Assembly (NCBI GenBank): GCA_937996665.1
Contig: CALKUU010000079.1
Location: 1-34,725 of the forward strand
Reading direction: 5' to 3'
DNA length: 34,725 bases
Source of the DNA: an uncultured Xenococcaceae cyanobacterium
GTDB taxonomy: Bacteria; Cyanobacteriota; Cyanobacteriia; Cyanobacteriales; Xenococcaceae
Under the pieces are notes generated by a model that was not told where the DNA came from, searched no databases, and worked only from the letters and a program-made list of their open reading frames with translations. Every line of letters begins with the position of its first letter. The first letter of the stretch is position 1. This document shows positions 1-8,913 of this stretch, piece by piece. A program made the position numbers and the translations under genes.

Positions 1-744
1 ACCGCTGTAGTTATATAGATCAGCGCGATCTATTTCTAAAATGCGGTTAGTTACTTGATCGAGAAAATAGCGATCGTGAGTAATTAGTAACAGCGCCCCA
101 GGAAAATTGCTCAAATAGTTTTGCAACCATTCCACCGATTCGGCATCAAGATGGTTAGTTGGCTCATCCATCAGTAAAAGATCTGGTTCTTCGAGCAAAG
201 CTGTTGCTAAAGAGATTCGCTTACGATAACCTCCCGATAAGCTACCTACTTTGGTTTCAAAATCACTAATTCCTAGCTTACTCAGAATAATTTTTGCCTT
301 AGTTTCTAGCTCCCAGGCATCCATCGCATCCATTTTTTCCATGACGCTGGTGAGCTTGTCGGTCAACTTTAACCGCTCAGCATCAGAGATATCAGACTCT
401 ATTTTTTGGGAAATTCGTTCATATTCTCGAACGACCCTCAGCTTTTCACTACTATCATTGAAAACTTCATCTAAAACTGTTTTGTTATCGTCCAAGTTTG
501 GCTGTTGAGGCAGATAAACAATATTTGCTCCAGATTTAATAGTGATATTGCCACTATCAAATGGTTCCATCCCTGAAGTAGGGGAAGCTTCTGCGCAAAT
601 CGCTTTAAGCAAAGTTGATTTACCCGAACCATTGACCCCAATTAGCCCAACTTTATCATTTTCTTCGATACTGAAACTACCATCCCGTAAGATTTCTTTG
701 ATGCCAAAGTCTTTTTTGATGTTTTGCAGCGTAATTAGAGTCAT
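1..744 (-). CDS. ABC-F family ATP-binding protein (3' end beyond window)
   Basis: Reading leftward from ATG at 744-742, about 248 codons are present before the window edge. The N-terminus begins MTLITLQNI. A Walker A motif GVNGSGKST lies near residue 36, the ABC signature LSGGYRKR near residue 168, and a Walker B with the ABC-F hallmark LLLMDEPTNHLD near residue 190. An acidic, charged linker follows the first nucleotide-binding domain strands. ABC-F proteins carry two ATPase domains and no membrane segments; they act on the ribosome (EttA/Uup type) rather than as transporters. Only the first domain is visible, so the subfamily (Uup, EttA or other) cannot be set. The gene stands alone, divergent from the small membrane protein gene at 1073. 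The family call is secure; the exact role is inferred. Confidence 0.93.
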   Translation of the reverse strand, partial: MTLITLQNIKKDFGIKEILRDGSFSIEENDKVGLIGVNGSGKSTLLKAICAEASPTSGMEPFDSGNITIKSGANIVYLPQQPNLDDNKTVLDEVFNDSSEKLRVVREYERISQKIESDISDAERLKLTDKLTSVMEKMDAMDAWELETKAKIILSKLGISDFETKVGSLSGGYRKRISLATALLEEPDLLLMDEPTNHLDAESVEWLQNYLSNFPGALLLITHDRYFLDQVTNRILEIDRADLYNYSG

Positions 745-1072
745 GAATAAGGAGATGAAGAAAAGTCAGTAACCATTGTATCGAATTGTATCTAACAGAA
801 TGACTGGTGGTCTTGAATATTGAAAAAATTTGCCTAGAGCGATCGCCAATAGATAATCACAAAACTAAGACTAAAGACCGAACCAATCCCTAATACTAAT
901 CGTCACACAAATTACAACTCAAAGATAATAATTTATTACTAAATAAGTACTTAATTAACTAATAAAAAGCCTCTTAAATTAATTAGCTAAAGTAACTATT
1001 ATTCAGCATTTAAGCTCTAGCTAGTCTTTTCAATACAAACTATAATTGTAAATATCTAAATTAATTGAACAA
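745..1072. other. AT-rich intergenic region between divergent genes
   Basis: This 328-base spacer separates the divergent ABC-F gene and the small membrane protein gene, so it should hold promoters for both. One HIP1 octamer (GCGATCGC) lies near its left end at about 839-846. I see no open frame of credible length, no RNA gene and no clear hairpin. Confidence 0.5.
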
Positions 1073-1387
1073 ATGATTGATAGTGCAACCTCTGGAATAA
1101 TTGAAGGAACAATTTCAGCTTTGGCAAGCTCTTACATAATTGCTCAGTTTAGCCAGCAAAAATTTGCCATCAATTTCAAGTCTTTTTTGGCATCTTCGAT
1201 TGTCATTGCCTGGACTGTGATGATTATCAATCATTGGTTAGGTATTTCCAATCAACCCATCATTATTGGATTATCACTATCTTTAGGATTTCACATCAGT
1301 AAAGCAGCTAAGAAGCAAAAACATTACTTATGGGCTTTATTGTCTTGCTTTCTAGCCTTAGGTTGCAACCTATATCTATTCTCATAA
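1073..1387 (+). CDS. small hypothetical membrane protein (104 aa)
   Basis: The predicted protein has 104 residues. Hydrophobic stretches lie around residues 8-25, 38-55, 61-74 and 85-103, separated by short polar loops such as SQQKFAINFK and KAAKKQKHY, so it is probably an inner- or thylakoid-membrane protein with three or four helices. I do not recognise a family. The start is ATG at 1073; no strong Shine-Dalgarno sequence precedes it. The gene is monocistronic: a 230-base spacer separates it from hemC. Codon use looks like its neighbours. It could be a lineage-specific gene. Confidence that it is a real gene is moderate. Confidence 0.6.
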   Translation: MIDSATSGIIEGTISALASSYIIAQFSQQKFAINFKSFLASSIVIAWTVMIINHWLGISNQPIIIGLSLSLGFHISKAAKKQKHYLWALLSCFLALGCNLYLFS

Positions 1388-1618
1388 CCTAATTTTTGGG
1401 ATGCACTCAATTAAAAATTAAGTATTTTAGATTTACTAAATTTCTGCTCATCTAAATCAATCTTGCCCAGAAAATAAATCATCACAAGCCCGACAAAGTT
1501 TCTAGGCAAGAAAGATAAATCAGGTACAAATCTGAATATGAACAAAAATTAATTAAACCAAGGCGAGAACTACGCTAGTCTAGGTTGAGTCCTTTATATT
1601 CTTTTAAGATACGCGCTC

Positions 1619-2578
1619 ATGGAATCGGCTGAAAATCGCACTGTTCGCATTGGTACTAGAAAGAGTCAACTAGCTCTAGTGCAGACCTATTGGATCAAAG
1701 CAGAACTAGAAAAACACTTCCCTAATCTCGAAGTAGAAGTAGAAAAAATGAGTACTCAAGGAGACAAAATTCTTGATGTACCTCTAGCCAAAATTGGGGA
1801 TAAAGGTTTATTTACCAAAGAGCTAGAAGTGGGAATGCTCGAAAATACCACCGACTTTGCAGTTCATTCCCTCAAAGATCTACCTACTAATCTCCCTGAA
1901 GGATTAATGTTAGGTTGCGTGACCACCAGAGTTAACCCTGCTGATGCTTTAGTCGTAAACGAAAAGAATAAAGACAAACAGCTCGACACTTTACCAGAAG
2001 GCGCAGTAATTGGAACTTCTTCTCTAAGACGCTTGGCTCAATTACGCCATCATTTTCCCCATCTAACTTTCAAGGATGTGCGCGGCAATGTAAATACTCG
2101 TTTAGCCAAACTAGATGCAGGTGAATACGACGCAATTATTTTGGCTGTAGCTGGTCTAGAAAGACTGAATATGAGCGATCGCATTCACCAAGTTATCCCT
2201 CCAGAAATTTCTCTTCATGCAGTTGGACAGGGTGCATTAGGTATTGAATGCCGCGAAGGAGATACCGAAGTTCTAGAGTTACTTAAGGTATTAGAAGATC
2301 CCGAAAGTCGCGATCGCGCTTATGCAGAACGCTCTTTCCTCAGAGAACTAGAAGGTGGTTGCCAAGTGCCGATTGGAGTTAATACCAAAATCGAGGGAGA
2401 TAACATTACTCTTGATGGAATGGTTGCTAGCTTAGATGGTAAACAATTGCTCAAAGATACAGTAAGTGGTGCTAGAACAGACGCTGAACAACTAGGCAAA
2501 GATCTAGCCAAAAAACTTAGAGATATGGGCGCAGGAGAAATTCTTGAGAAAATTTTTGAGGAAGTCGGTAGAGGATAA
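1619..2578 (+). CDS. hemC: hydroxymethylbilane synthase (porphobilinogen deaminase)
   Basis: HemC joins four porphobilinogen molecules into hydroxymethylbilane, the linear tetrapyrrole precursor of heme, chlorophyll and phycobilins; it is a soluble cytosolic enzyme. The 319-residue protein has the usual family length. It starts with [12 protein letters not shown], has the substrate-binding block [11 protein letters not shown] (near residue 80) and the arginine-rich [11 protein letters not shown]. The dipyrromethane cofactor cysteine lies in [11 protein letters not shown] at about residue 248. The start ATG at 1619 gives a leader [17 protein letters not shown] typical of cyanobacterial homologues. 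The gene is followed 11 bases after its stop by a terminator-like hairpin, so it is probably transcribed alone. Confidence 0.97.
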   Translation: MESAENRTVRIGTRKSQLALVQTYWIKAELEKHFPNLEVEVEKMSTQGDKILDVPLAKIGDKGLFTKELEVGMLENTTDFAVHSLKDLPTNLPEGLMLGCVTTRVNPADALVVNEKNKDKQLDTLPEGAVIGTSSLRRLAQLRHHFPHLTFKDVRGNVNTRLAKLDAGEYDAIILAVAGLERLNMSDRIHQVIPPEISLHAVGQGALGIECREGDTEVLELLKVLEDPESRDRAYAERSFLRELEGGCQVPIGVNTKIEGDNITLDGMVASLDGKQLLKDTVSGARTDAEQLGKDLAKKLRDMGAGEILEKIFEEVGRG

Positions 2579-2589
2579 TATCCAAAAAG

Positions 2590-2626
2590 TATGTAAGGTG
2601 GGCAATGTTCCACCCTACATATTTTT
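2590..2626 (+). terminator. rho-independent-type terminator after hemC
   Basis: Left arm TATGTA-A-GGTGG (2590-2601) pairs with CCACC-C-TACATA (2610-2621), with one internal mismatch and a short loop, and runs into a stretch of Ts (2622-2626). It begins 11 bases past the hemC stop codon. Similar GGTGGGCA-type hairpins are common between cyanobacterial genes, so this could also be a copy of a dispersed repeat. Confidence 0.7.
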
Positions 2627-2654
2627 GTCAAACAACTATTGACACCTAATCAAA

Positions 2655-2952
2655 ATGAGCGAAGAGGCAATTAAATTTGATCAAGATCGCGCTAGTCAAT
2701 ACGATCTTGATAAATTTCGCACCATATTTTGCCAAATTAAGACAAGCCTGGCATCATCTTTACTAAAGTAAAGATGATCCAGAGTATTTAGTAGAAGCAC
2801 AATCAAAATTTTCAGCCTCGATTGCTAATTCTATCTATTTTGTTCCTGAAACAAGAATTATTGAGTTACTAACACTTTCAGGTTTTACTGAGATCACAAA
2901 GTTCTATAATGCTTTTTTATTCGGCGGTTGGACAGCTAAATTTGCTGGATAA
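2655..2952 (+). pseudogene. remnant of a SAM-dependent methyltransferase gene
   Basis: Two fragments in different frames look like the two ends of one gene. The first (2655-2771) opens MSEEAIKFDQDRASQYD, which resembles the N-terminus of small class I methyltransferases (FDQERAxxYD). The second (2773-2952) ends ELLTLSGFTEITKFYN then AFLFGGWTAKFAG and a stop, matching the C-terminal 'GFT..xxFFxAxLFGGW' tail of the same family. The intact proteins have roughly 220-240 residues; here only about 95 codons remain, and the whole SAM-binding core (GxGxG) is missing. A perfect 11-base inverted repeat (2753-2778) sits exactly at the junction. The family assignment is from memory of these tails. The gene should be non-functional. 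Confidence 0.7.
2753..2778. repeat. perfect inverted repeat at the pseudogene junction
   Basis: ATCATCTTTAC (2753-2763), loop TAAA, GTAAAGATGAT (2768-2778). The hairpin lies exactly where the N-terminal and C-terminal methyltransferase fragments meet, so it may mark or have caused the internal deletion. Confidence 0.8.
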
Positions 2953-3010
2953 GCACATCAACCAATTTTTTCGCCAAAAAATACAACAAAAAATTTTGAA
3001 TTTTTAAATT

Positions 3011-3529
3011 ATGCAGTTACCTACAGATATTTATACATATGGTGTGTGGAGTGGTTACACAGCGATCGGCTTATTTTTTATAACCATCATCGCTTTTGTT
3101 GCTGGTTGGGGTTTTCGCTTCCGTTTATTTGGCGTAACCAGTTTTATGATGGTGCTGACTGCGGGAATTTTTGCACTCTATTTGGGTTTATTTAAGCATG
3201 TCGAAATTCCTGGTTCTACTCGCTATGTCGTCACCTATGACAATGGAGCTAACAAAGCGGTAGTTAAAGTTGATCCGACTATTAACGCTGAGGAAGTTGA
3301 ACCAACTCTTCGCCAAGCAGCGTTAAATCTTTACTCTTATGGCAGAACGGGAACTAATGGGAATGATAATTTTAACGTCAGTCTGAGAACTGTTCTTCAT
3401 CCAGATTCCGAAACATCAGAGCTATTGTTTCTAGGAGAAGCAAGAAGATCTTTACTGGTAAGAGATGAAAGTAACCTAGAGATTAAGGTTTTCAACAAAA
3501 ATCTCGCTAAGTTAAATCACACTAGCTAA
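3011..3529 (+). CDS. Ycf51-family protein (DUF2518)
   Basis: This 172-residue protein has two N-terminal membrane segments (about residues 14-33 and 40-61, GYTAIGLFFITIIAFVAGWG and VTSFMMVLTAGIFALYLGL) followed by a soluble domain with IPGSTRYVVTYDNGANKAVVKV, then LRQAALNLYSYGR and ending near LLVRDESNLEIKVFNKNL. This arrangement and these motifs match the Ycf51 family, found in cyanobacteria and red-lineage plastid genomes; no biochemical function is established. It probably sits in the thylakoid or plasma membrane with the C-terminal domain exposed. ATG at 3011 is the only sensible start. It is followed 50 bases later by the alcohol dehydrogenase gene on the same strand, possibly a loose pair. 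Confidence 0.85.
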   Translation: MQLPTDIYTYGVWSGYTAIGLFFITIIAFVAGWGFRFRLFGVTSFMMVLTAGIFALYLGLFKHVEIPGSTRYVVTYDNGANKAVVKVDPTINAEEVEPTLRQAALNLYSYGRTGTNGNDNFNVSLRTVLHPDSETSELLFLGEARRSLLVRDESNLEIKVFNKNLAKLNHTS

Positions 3530-3579
3530 ACAGAAAAAGTTAATATAAAGAAATATTACTACTTTTTAACTACAACCAC

Positions 3580-4716
3580 ATGAAGAAGGATAAAACCGCA
3601 AATCTTAAATCAAAAGCTGTAGTGCAAAATCAGGGAACCCCAATTCCCTTAATAATTTCGCCTGGCAAGATTGTGCGCGGACAGAAAATTCTTAGTCAAT
3701 CTGGTCAAGAAATTGCTCAGTTTGGCGATCGCCCTTTGGTTGTAGGGGGCAAAAATACTTTAGCAAGAACAGAAGCCACATTAGAGAATCTTTTTAAGCA
3801 AAATAATCTCAGCGCTGATCAAGCAAGCTACTTACCTGATTGCGCCGAATCATCTCTAAAAAAATTACGCAATGCAATCAAAAAACATCAAGCCGATTTT
3901 ATTATTGGTGTTGGTGGCGGCAAATCTTTAGATACTGCCAAACTCCTCGCTCATCAGTGCCAGCTACCAATCGTTACTATTCCGACCTCCGCAGCTACCT
4001 GCGCCGCCTGGACAGCTCTATCTAATATTTATTCGGAAGCAGGTGCGTTTCAATATGATGTCGCGTTAGATCGATGTCCTGAGTTGCTAATTTTGGATTA
4101 TGGATTGGTTAGTTCAGCGAGCAAAAGAACTTTAGTTGCCGGTATTGGTGATGCGATCGCCAAGTGGTATGAAGCGTCAGTAAGCAGCGCTAATTCTACA
4201 GAAACAATGACAATCGCCGCAGTCCAACAAGCAAGAGTTTTGCGGGATATTTTATTTCAAAAATCTGTTGTCGCTCTAGAAAATCCTCAATCAACAGAAT
4301 GGTGCCAGGTTGTTGATGCCACAGTTTTATTAGCAGGTGTCATTGGGGGAATTGGAGGAGCAAATTGCCGAACAGTTGCCGCTCATGCAGTCCACAATGG
4401 TTTAACCCATATTCCGTCAGCTCATCATGCTCTCCATGGCGAAAAAGTAGCCTATGGGATTTTAGTGCAATTGCGCCTAGAAGAAATGTTGCAATCTAAC
4501 CAATTAGCTATTTCTGCTCGCAAGCAATTATTAGATTTTTACCAACAAATTGGCTTACCTAAAACTTTGGATGACTTGGGTTTAGAAGATGCAAAACTTG
4601 CAGAATTAAGAACAGCAGCAGAAATCGCATGTCAACCAGGATCAGATATCCATCGTTTACCCTTTAAGGTCACAGCAGAGCAATTGATGGCAGCAATGGT
4701 TTCCACAACAATTTAG
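3580..4716 (+). CDS. iron-containing alcohol dehydrogenase / glycerol dehydrogenase family protein
   Basis: The 378-residue protein belongs to the NAD(P)-dependent, metal-containing alcohol dehydrogenase superfamily (GldA-like). It shows the nucleotide-binding GVGGGKSLDTAKLLA (residues 110-124), followed by TIPTSAATCA. Candidate metal ligands are D191 in GIGDAIAKWYEA, H272 in HAVHNGLTH and H286 in HGEKVAYG, all in the spacing expected for GldA. Length is typical. The natural substrate cannot be read from the sequence; small polyols or aldehydes are possible. The first 22 or so residues are a poorly conserved lysine-rich leader, so translation might start further in, but ATG at 3580 is the only nearby ATG. 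It converges with pdxA across a 66-base gap. Confidence 0.88.
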   Translation: MKKDKTANLKSKAVVQNQGTPIPLIISPGKIVRGQKILSQSGQEIAQFGDRPLVVGGKNTLARTEATLENLFKQNNLSADQASYLPDCAESSLKKLRNAIKKHQADFIIGVGGGKSLDTAKLLAHQCQLPIVTIPTSAATCAAWTALSNIYSEAGAFQYDVALDRCPELLILDYGLVSSASKRTLVAGIGDAIAKWYEASVSSANSTETMTIAAVQQARVLRDILFQKSVVALENPQSTEWCQVVDATVLLAGVIGGIGGANCRTVAAHAVHNGLTHIPSAHHALHGEKVAYGILVQLRLEEMLQSNQLAISARKQLLDFYQQIGLPKTLDDLGLEDAKLAELRTAAEIACQPGSDIHRLPFKVTAEQLMAAMVSTTI

Positions 4717-4782
4717 GTAACTATAAGCATCTTTCCTCAGTTAAAGAAGTTGATTGGGATCAACATTCAAAATACTCTTAAA

Positions 4783-5829
4783 TCAGGAAATTTTTTGGCG
4801 ATTTTGGACAATTTGAGCTGCTAATTTAATCGCTTCTTTGAGGCTATTGGCATCAGCAATACCCTTGCCTGCAATATCAAAAGCAGTGCCATGATCAGGA
4901 GAAGTCCGAATAAAAGGTAACCCAATTGTGGTGTTAACTGCGCAATCAAATGCCATAAGTTTGACAGGAATTAAACCTTGGTCATGATAAAGAGCCAAAT
5001 AAGCATCTGCAACTGACAAATTTTGCTGAGGAGCATTGCCATACCAAGCCTGACCAGGCTTAACCCACATAGTATCTGGGGGAATTAAACCAACTAATTT
5101 ACATTGAGGATATTGCTTCTGGGCATTTTGTAACCAATCAGCTAACCAATCAATTTCTTCTGTGCCTAGCTGTCCTGCCTCACCACTATGAGGATTGAGT
5201 CCAGCGATCGCAATTGTGGGATTAACGATCCCAAAATCTTGTTTTAGTGAATCAATTAAAAGCTTCAACTTATCATCCATTACAGTTGAGTTGAGAGCTT
5301 GCGGTACAGAAGCTAGAGGAATATGAGTAGTTGCTAATAAAGCTTTGAGTACCCAACTAGTATGAGGAGATTGGGCAGCAAACAACATACCGTAGTCTTT
5401 GGTTTGAGACTTTTCGGCTAATACTTCAGTCTGACCAGGATAATCGTATCCCGCTTGTTGCCAAAGATATTTGGCGATCGGAGCTGTAACAATCCCTTGA
5501 AATTGATCTTGCTGAGTTAACTTAATCGCTGTCGTCAAATATTCAAAACTAGCTGCTCCAGTATAAAAATCCCCTTCTCCAAATTTCATTTGCACATCGC
5601 AGGGACAATCAAAAATTAATAAATCTTGGGGGTCAGCTAGATCTTTTTCAGTTAGTTCTGTTTGAGTCAACAGATGCCGATAGGTTGAATTGAGTAAATT
5701 GAGATCGCCGATTACCGTTACCTGGCAGTTAGCTTGCAATTCTTGGTCTACTAGTGCTTTGAGAATAATTTCTGAGCCAATCCCAGCGGGATCACCCATT
5801 GTTAATGCAAGATGAGGTATTTGGGGCAT
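4783..5829 (-). CDS. pdxA: 4-hydroxythreonine-4-phosphate dehydrogenase
   Basis: PdxA oxidises 4-phosphohydroxy-L-threonine with NAD in the DXP-dependent pathway to pyridoxal 5'-phosphate. The 348-residue protein starts [21 protein letters not shown], contains IVTAPIAK, the metal-binding [25 protein letters not shown] and the terminal signature [16 protein letters not shown]. All these blocks are diagnostic and in the right order. The cytosolic homodimer uses a divalent metal held by histidines in NPHSGE, YHDQG and SPDHG. ATG at 5829 gives the usual N-terminus. It is divergent from petM (106-base spacer) and convergent with the alcohol dehydrogenase gene. The pathway also needs DXP, made by Dxs, whose gene lies at 24926-26836 in this window, but the two are not co-transcribed. 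Confidence 0.97.
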   Translation of the reverse strand: MPQIPHLALTMGDPAGIGSEIILKALVDQELQANCQVTVIGDLNLLNSTYRHLLTQTELTEKDLADPQDLLIFDCPCDVQMKFGEGDFYTGAASFEYLTTAIKLTQQDQFQGIVTAPIAKYLWQQAGYDYPGQTEVLAEKSQTKDYGMLFAAQSPHTSWVLKALLATTHIPLASVPQALNSTVMDDKLKLLIDSLKQDFGIVNPTIAIAGLNPHSGEAGQLGTEEIDWLADWLQNAQKQYPQCKLVGLIPPDTMWVKPGQAWYGNAPQQNLSVADAYLALYHDQGLIPVKLMAFDCAVNTTIGLPFIRTSPDHGTAFDIAGKGIADANSLKEAIKLAAQIVQNRQKIS

Positions 5830-5935
5830 TAATAACTTAAAATAACTATATTAGCTGAGATTTTTAGTAAGCAATTTCAGTAGCAGATCGTTAGGTCAAT
5901 TTTAGAAAAATAATAAATAATTAGGAGAACTTTTA

Positions 5936-6049
5936 ATGTCCGCAGAAAGTATGTTAGTTAATGGTGCGATTATCAGCGCCGTTTTAATTTTGGTTGGTTT
6001 AGCTTGGGGTTTCCTAATTTTAAAAATTCAGGGTGGAGAAGCAGAATAA
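5936..6049 (+). CDS. petM: cytochrome b6-f complex subunit PetM
   Basis: A 37-residue protein with one membrane helix, opening [18 protein letters not shown] and ending [15 protein letters not shown]. This matches PetM (subunit VII, about 35-37 residues), a peripheral single-helix subunit of the thylakoid cytochrome b6f complex, which carries electrons from plastoquinol to plastocyanin or cytochrome c6. A clear Shine-Dalgarno AGGAG lies at 5923-5927, eight bases before the ATG, supporting this start. It has its own terminator 25 bases downstream, so it is a monocistronic gene, as is usual for petM. Confidence 0.95.
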   Translation: MSAESMLVNGAIISAVLILVGLAWGFLILKIQGGEAE

Positions 6050-6073
6050 ACTAATCAATTACCAGAATTAACT

Positions 6074-6107
6074 AAAAGCAACCTACTAAGTACAGTAAGT
6101 TGCTTTT
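6074..6107 (+). terminator. terminator after petM
   Basis: AAAAGCAAC (6074-6082) pairs with GTTGCTTTT (6099-6107), one mismatch, then TACT (6084-6087) pairs with AGTA (6094-6097) around a six-base loop. The arm ends in a T-run, as in rho-independent terminators, and it starts 25 bases after the petM stop. Confidence 0.88.
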
Positions 6108-6200
6108 GTTATTTAATAATTGCCTTATCAATTAATTATGGCAAAAATAGCTGCTAATTGAAGCAATTATCATTCCCCTCAGCAAGAGACCCAGTCAAGA

Positions 6201-7388
6201 TTAATTTCTAATTTGCACAGGCATAACCAGATAAGTAACTTGTAAACCGCTTAAGGGCGTAAAAATGACTGGTTGATTCCATTCATTGAGTTGAATTTTG
6301 ATCTCTGGTGAAGAAATAGCTTTGATCCCATCAGCTAAATACTTAATATTGAAAGCAATATCAATATCTCCACCAATAATCTCAGCAGGAAGTGACTGTT
6401 TAGCGTTACCAACATCAGGAGTATCGACTGATAGAGTTAACTCTTCACTCTCGCTATCAAGGCTAAATTTGACGATATTATTTTTCTGCGCCAACACAGA
6501 CACTAGTTCTAAACTACTCAAGAGCTGCTTGCGATCGCAAGTAATTTGCCGAGTAAAACTTTCAGGAATTAACCGCTCATATGGTGGATATGCGCCTGTC
6601 AATCTTGAGGTATTAAGAACTCTTTCTCCAGATTCAAAAATAATTTGATTATCGTCATAGCGCATTCTGACAGTATGCTGAGCATCACCGACCATTTTTT
6701 CTAGCTCGCGCAACGCTCTAGCTGGAATTGTAACCGCCATCCCCACCAAATTATTAATAGTGTCAGGTGCAACAGCTAGATCGTCATCAGCACCAGCTAA
6801 AAAGGCTCGGACAACAGACAAACGATGACTATCAGTCGCCGCAAATTCCAAAAAAGCGTCAGCTAAATCGGTTTGACTAGAACCAGAAAGATGAATACCA
6901 GTTAATACTTGTTTGGCTAACTCGGTGCTTGCCGCAAACAAACAAGATTTTAATCCTTCTAAGAGCAAAGCGATCGGCAACTCTAAAGTATGACTACTAG
7001 CAACAGTGGGTAACTCAGGAAATTCGGTACTGTCCATCCCATTAATTTGTAACTTACTCGAAGCAGCACTTAGAGTAGCTACTAAATTCGGCTCGTCATC
7101 TTCGCGATCGCCACAATCAAGAGTAATATCCATCTCTGGCAAACGCGAGACAATATCATTAAATAACTTAGCGGGCAAAGCAACTGTTCCTTCACTAATA
7201 ACTTCACCCGAAAAACTAGCCCGAATTCCTAAACTGCCATCAAAACCAGTCATGGTTATTTTCTGATTAGTTTCGTCAGCAACCAACAATACATTTCCTA
7301 AAACTTGCGGTTCTGGTCGGCTGGGCACGGCACGACTCACAAAAGCTAAATTATTTTTTAAATCACTTTGACTACAAATAATTTTCAT
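6201..7388 (-). CDS. dnaN: DNA polymerase III beta sliding clamp
   Basis: The beta clamp is a ring-shaped dimer that encircles DNA and tethers the replicative polymerase. The 395-residue protein begins MKIICSQSDLKNNLAFVSRAVPSRPEPQVLGNVLL, contains FPELPTV near residue 125, VVRAFLA, IPARALREL and FTPLSGLQVTYLVMPVQIRN at the C-terminus. The terminal 'VMPVQIR' is the usual clamp ending, and the length (three-domain, about 370-400 residues) fits. ATG at 7388 is well supported by homologue-like start. It lies 27 bases downstream of the glycosidase-like gene on the same strand, so the two are probably co-transcribed. dnaN is not next to dnaA here, as is common in cyanobacteria. Confidence 0.97.
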   Translation of the reverse strand: MKIICSQSDLKNNLAFVSRAVPSRPEPQVLGNVLLVADETNQKITMTGFDGSLGIRASFSGEVISEGTVALPAKLFNDIVSRLPEMDITLDCGDREDDEPNLVATLSAASSKLQINGMDSTEFPELPTVASSHTLELPIALLLEGLKSCLFAASTELAKQVLTGIHLSGSSQTDLADAFLEFAATDSHRLSVVRAFLAGADDDLAVAPDTINNLVGMAVTIPARALRELEKMVGDAQHTVRMRYDDNQIIFESGERVLNTSRLTGAYPPYERLIPESFTRQITCDRKQLLSSLELVSVLAQKNNIVKFSLDSESEELTLSVDTPDVGNAKQSLPAEIIGGDIDIAFNIKYLADGIKAISSPEIKIQLNEWNQPVIFTPLSGLQVTYLVMPVQIRN

Positions 7389-7415
7389 TGGTGCTTGATT
7401 AAGCGTTATCTCTTA

Positions 7416-8300
7416 CTAATTTTCTTGAACTACTAGTATTGATTTTAAGGGGCGTTTGACCTTATTACCCTCTGGGTTCAACTTCCCATAATAAGTGCGG
7501 CCTCGATAATAAAGAGAAGTTGAACTTCCTCCATCAAGATTCATCGCTTTAGTAACTCCCAAATTCTTGAGAAACAAAGCTAAATCGGCAAGAGATAAGC
7601 CCGAATCACGAGCATCTTTTTGCTCTACCATCGCCAAAATAACCGTACCATCTTTAGTAATACCGACCGCACTACGAGCATTAGCAGCGTTAACACCAAT
7701 CGCATTACGCACAAGTTTTCCATCTTGATACGCAGTAAAACCCTCGGCTTGGGAAGTATCAATAGGTAATAATTGAGGTCCTGCACCTAAAGCATCAATT
7801 AAGACACATTGAGCAGGAACAGACTGCCGATGTAGAGCAATGTCATAAACATTTTGACCGTCACACTGATAACGACGAAATTCAGCTCGATTAAGAATTT
7901 TACCAAGATAAATAGCCAAATCAGGATTATCAACTAATCTAGAATTCAACCTAGGATCGACAACTAATCTATTGTTAGTAGTTACAAATGAAGTAGTTTG
8001 CTGATTATTCGGATCAAAATAGCCGCCATTAATGGCAGCAACATCTTTGCCTTTAAGAAAAAAATTGAGTGGTTGTAAGTTAGTTGCTGTTTTTGTAGTG
8101 ACAATGCGATCGCTATTTGCTGCGACTTTGACGACATGAACAATGCTATTTGCTTGAGGATAAACTCGATAGCTTACCCCAGATGAGTTAGCAGCTTGGA
8201 CTAAATTCAAAGTCCCAAACAAAGTTGCTCCAATTAAAATATAAACAAGATATTGAATTACTTTAATTAACAAAGTCATTGAAAATGAGTTACGCCTCAT
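7416..8300 (-). CDS. exported phosphodiester glycosidase family protein (DUF2233/NAGPA domain)
   Basis: A 294-residue protein with an N-terminal hydrophobic segment (about residues 8-33, then LVQAANSS), probably a cleaved signal peptide or anchor. The rest is one NAGPA/DUF2233 domain: VYPQANSIVHVVKV, INGGYFDPNNQ near residue 92, NAIGVNAANARSAVGITKDGTVILAMV, and the family signature TKAMNLDGGSSTSLYYRGR near residue 258. Relatives include the mammalian uncovering enzyme and bacterial exopolysaccharide-related proteins that cleave sugar-phosphate diesters. The substrate here is unknown; wall teichoic or surface polysaccharide is a guess. ATG at 8300 or the internal ATG at 8279 (M8) could be the true start. 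It precedes dnaN by 27 bases, divergent from the gene at 8461. Confidence 0.85.
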   Translation of the reverse strand: MRRNSFSMTLLIKVIQYLVYILIGATLFGTLNLVQAANSSGVSYRVYPQANSIVHVVKVAANSDRIVTTKTATNLQPLNFFLKGKDVAAINGGYFDPNNQQTTSFVTTNNRLVVDPRLNSRLVDNPDLAIYLGKILNRAEFRRYQCDGQNVYDIALHRQSVPAQCVLIDALGAGPQLLPIDTSQAEGFTAYQDGKLVRNAIGVNAANARSAVGITKDGTVILAMVEQKDARDSGLSLADLALFLKNLGVTKAMNLDGGSSTSLYYRGRTYYGKLNPEGNKVKRPLKSILVVQEN

Positions 8301-8460
8301 AAAAATATCTCGATAATTATTTGCACGTGAATTGAGTAACTATTCTAGTGTGGGAAAATGATTTCAGCTTTTTTATTTCGCTTTAATGTCTGATCAAAAA
8401 TTATGTAATACTGTTTCAACTCGTCGAATTACTTTTGAAAAATTTTTTAAAATCAAGCCC

Positions 8461-8823
8461 ATGAAAAAAATCCAAGAAAATTGGCGCTGCATAGCTAACT
8501 GTGGAGCTTGCTGTAATTTAACGCCAGAGGATCGTCCAGATTTAGAAGAGTATCTTACTCCTCAAGAACTAGAAATTTATAAAACCATGCTGCAAGAAGA
8601 TGGTTGGTGTCGTAATTTGGATAAAGAAACAAGAAAATGCTTAATCTATGAAGAACGTCCCAATTTTTGTAGAGTTCAGGCAGATATTTTTCAAGAAATG
8701 TATCAAGTTGAAGAAAAAGATTTTAATGAGTTTGCAATTGATTGCTGTCGAGATCAAATTGCAGGAGTTTATGGAGAAAAGAGTCCAGAACTAGTTCGAT
8801 ACAACAAGGAGATTAAGCAATAG
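8461..8823 (+). CDS. YkgJ-family cysteine cluster protein (zinc/iron-chelating domain)
   Basis: From ATG at 8461 the protein has 120 residues and begins MKKIQENWRCIANCGACCNL. Cysteines occur as C-x4-C-x2-CC, then CRNLDKETRKC, FCRVQ and DCCRDQI, the pattern of the YkgJ/Fe-S or Zn-binding family. Cysteine-rich metal binding is likely; no function is established for this subfamily. The frame is open back to an ATG at 8386, which would add 25 residues (MSDQKLCNTVSTRRITF...), but homologues I know of begin near the WRC motif, so I chose 8461. Neither start has a clear Shine-Dalgarno sequence. It is divergent from the glycosidase-like gene. Confidence 0.85.
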   Translation: MKKIQENWRCIANCGACCNLTPEDRPDLEEYLTPQELEIYKTMLQEDGWCRNLDKETRKCLIYEERPNFCRVQADIFQEMYQVEEKDFNEFAIDCCRDQIAGVYGEKSPELVRYNKEIKQ

Positions 8824-8913
8824 TAACCATCGTTTATTAAATTGAATAAGTTTAACAATCATGAACACCAAAATAATAGGTTAAATAAGGTTATTAAAAA
8901 TTCTCACCTTTAC

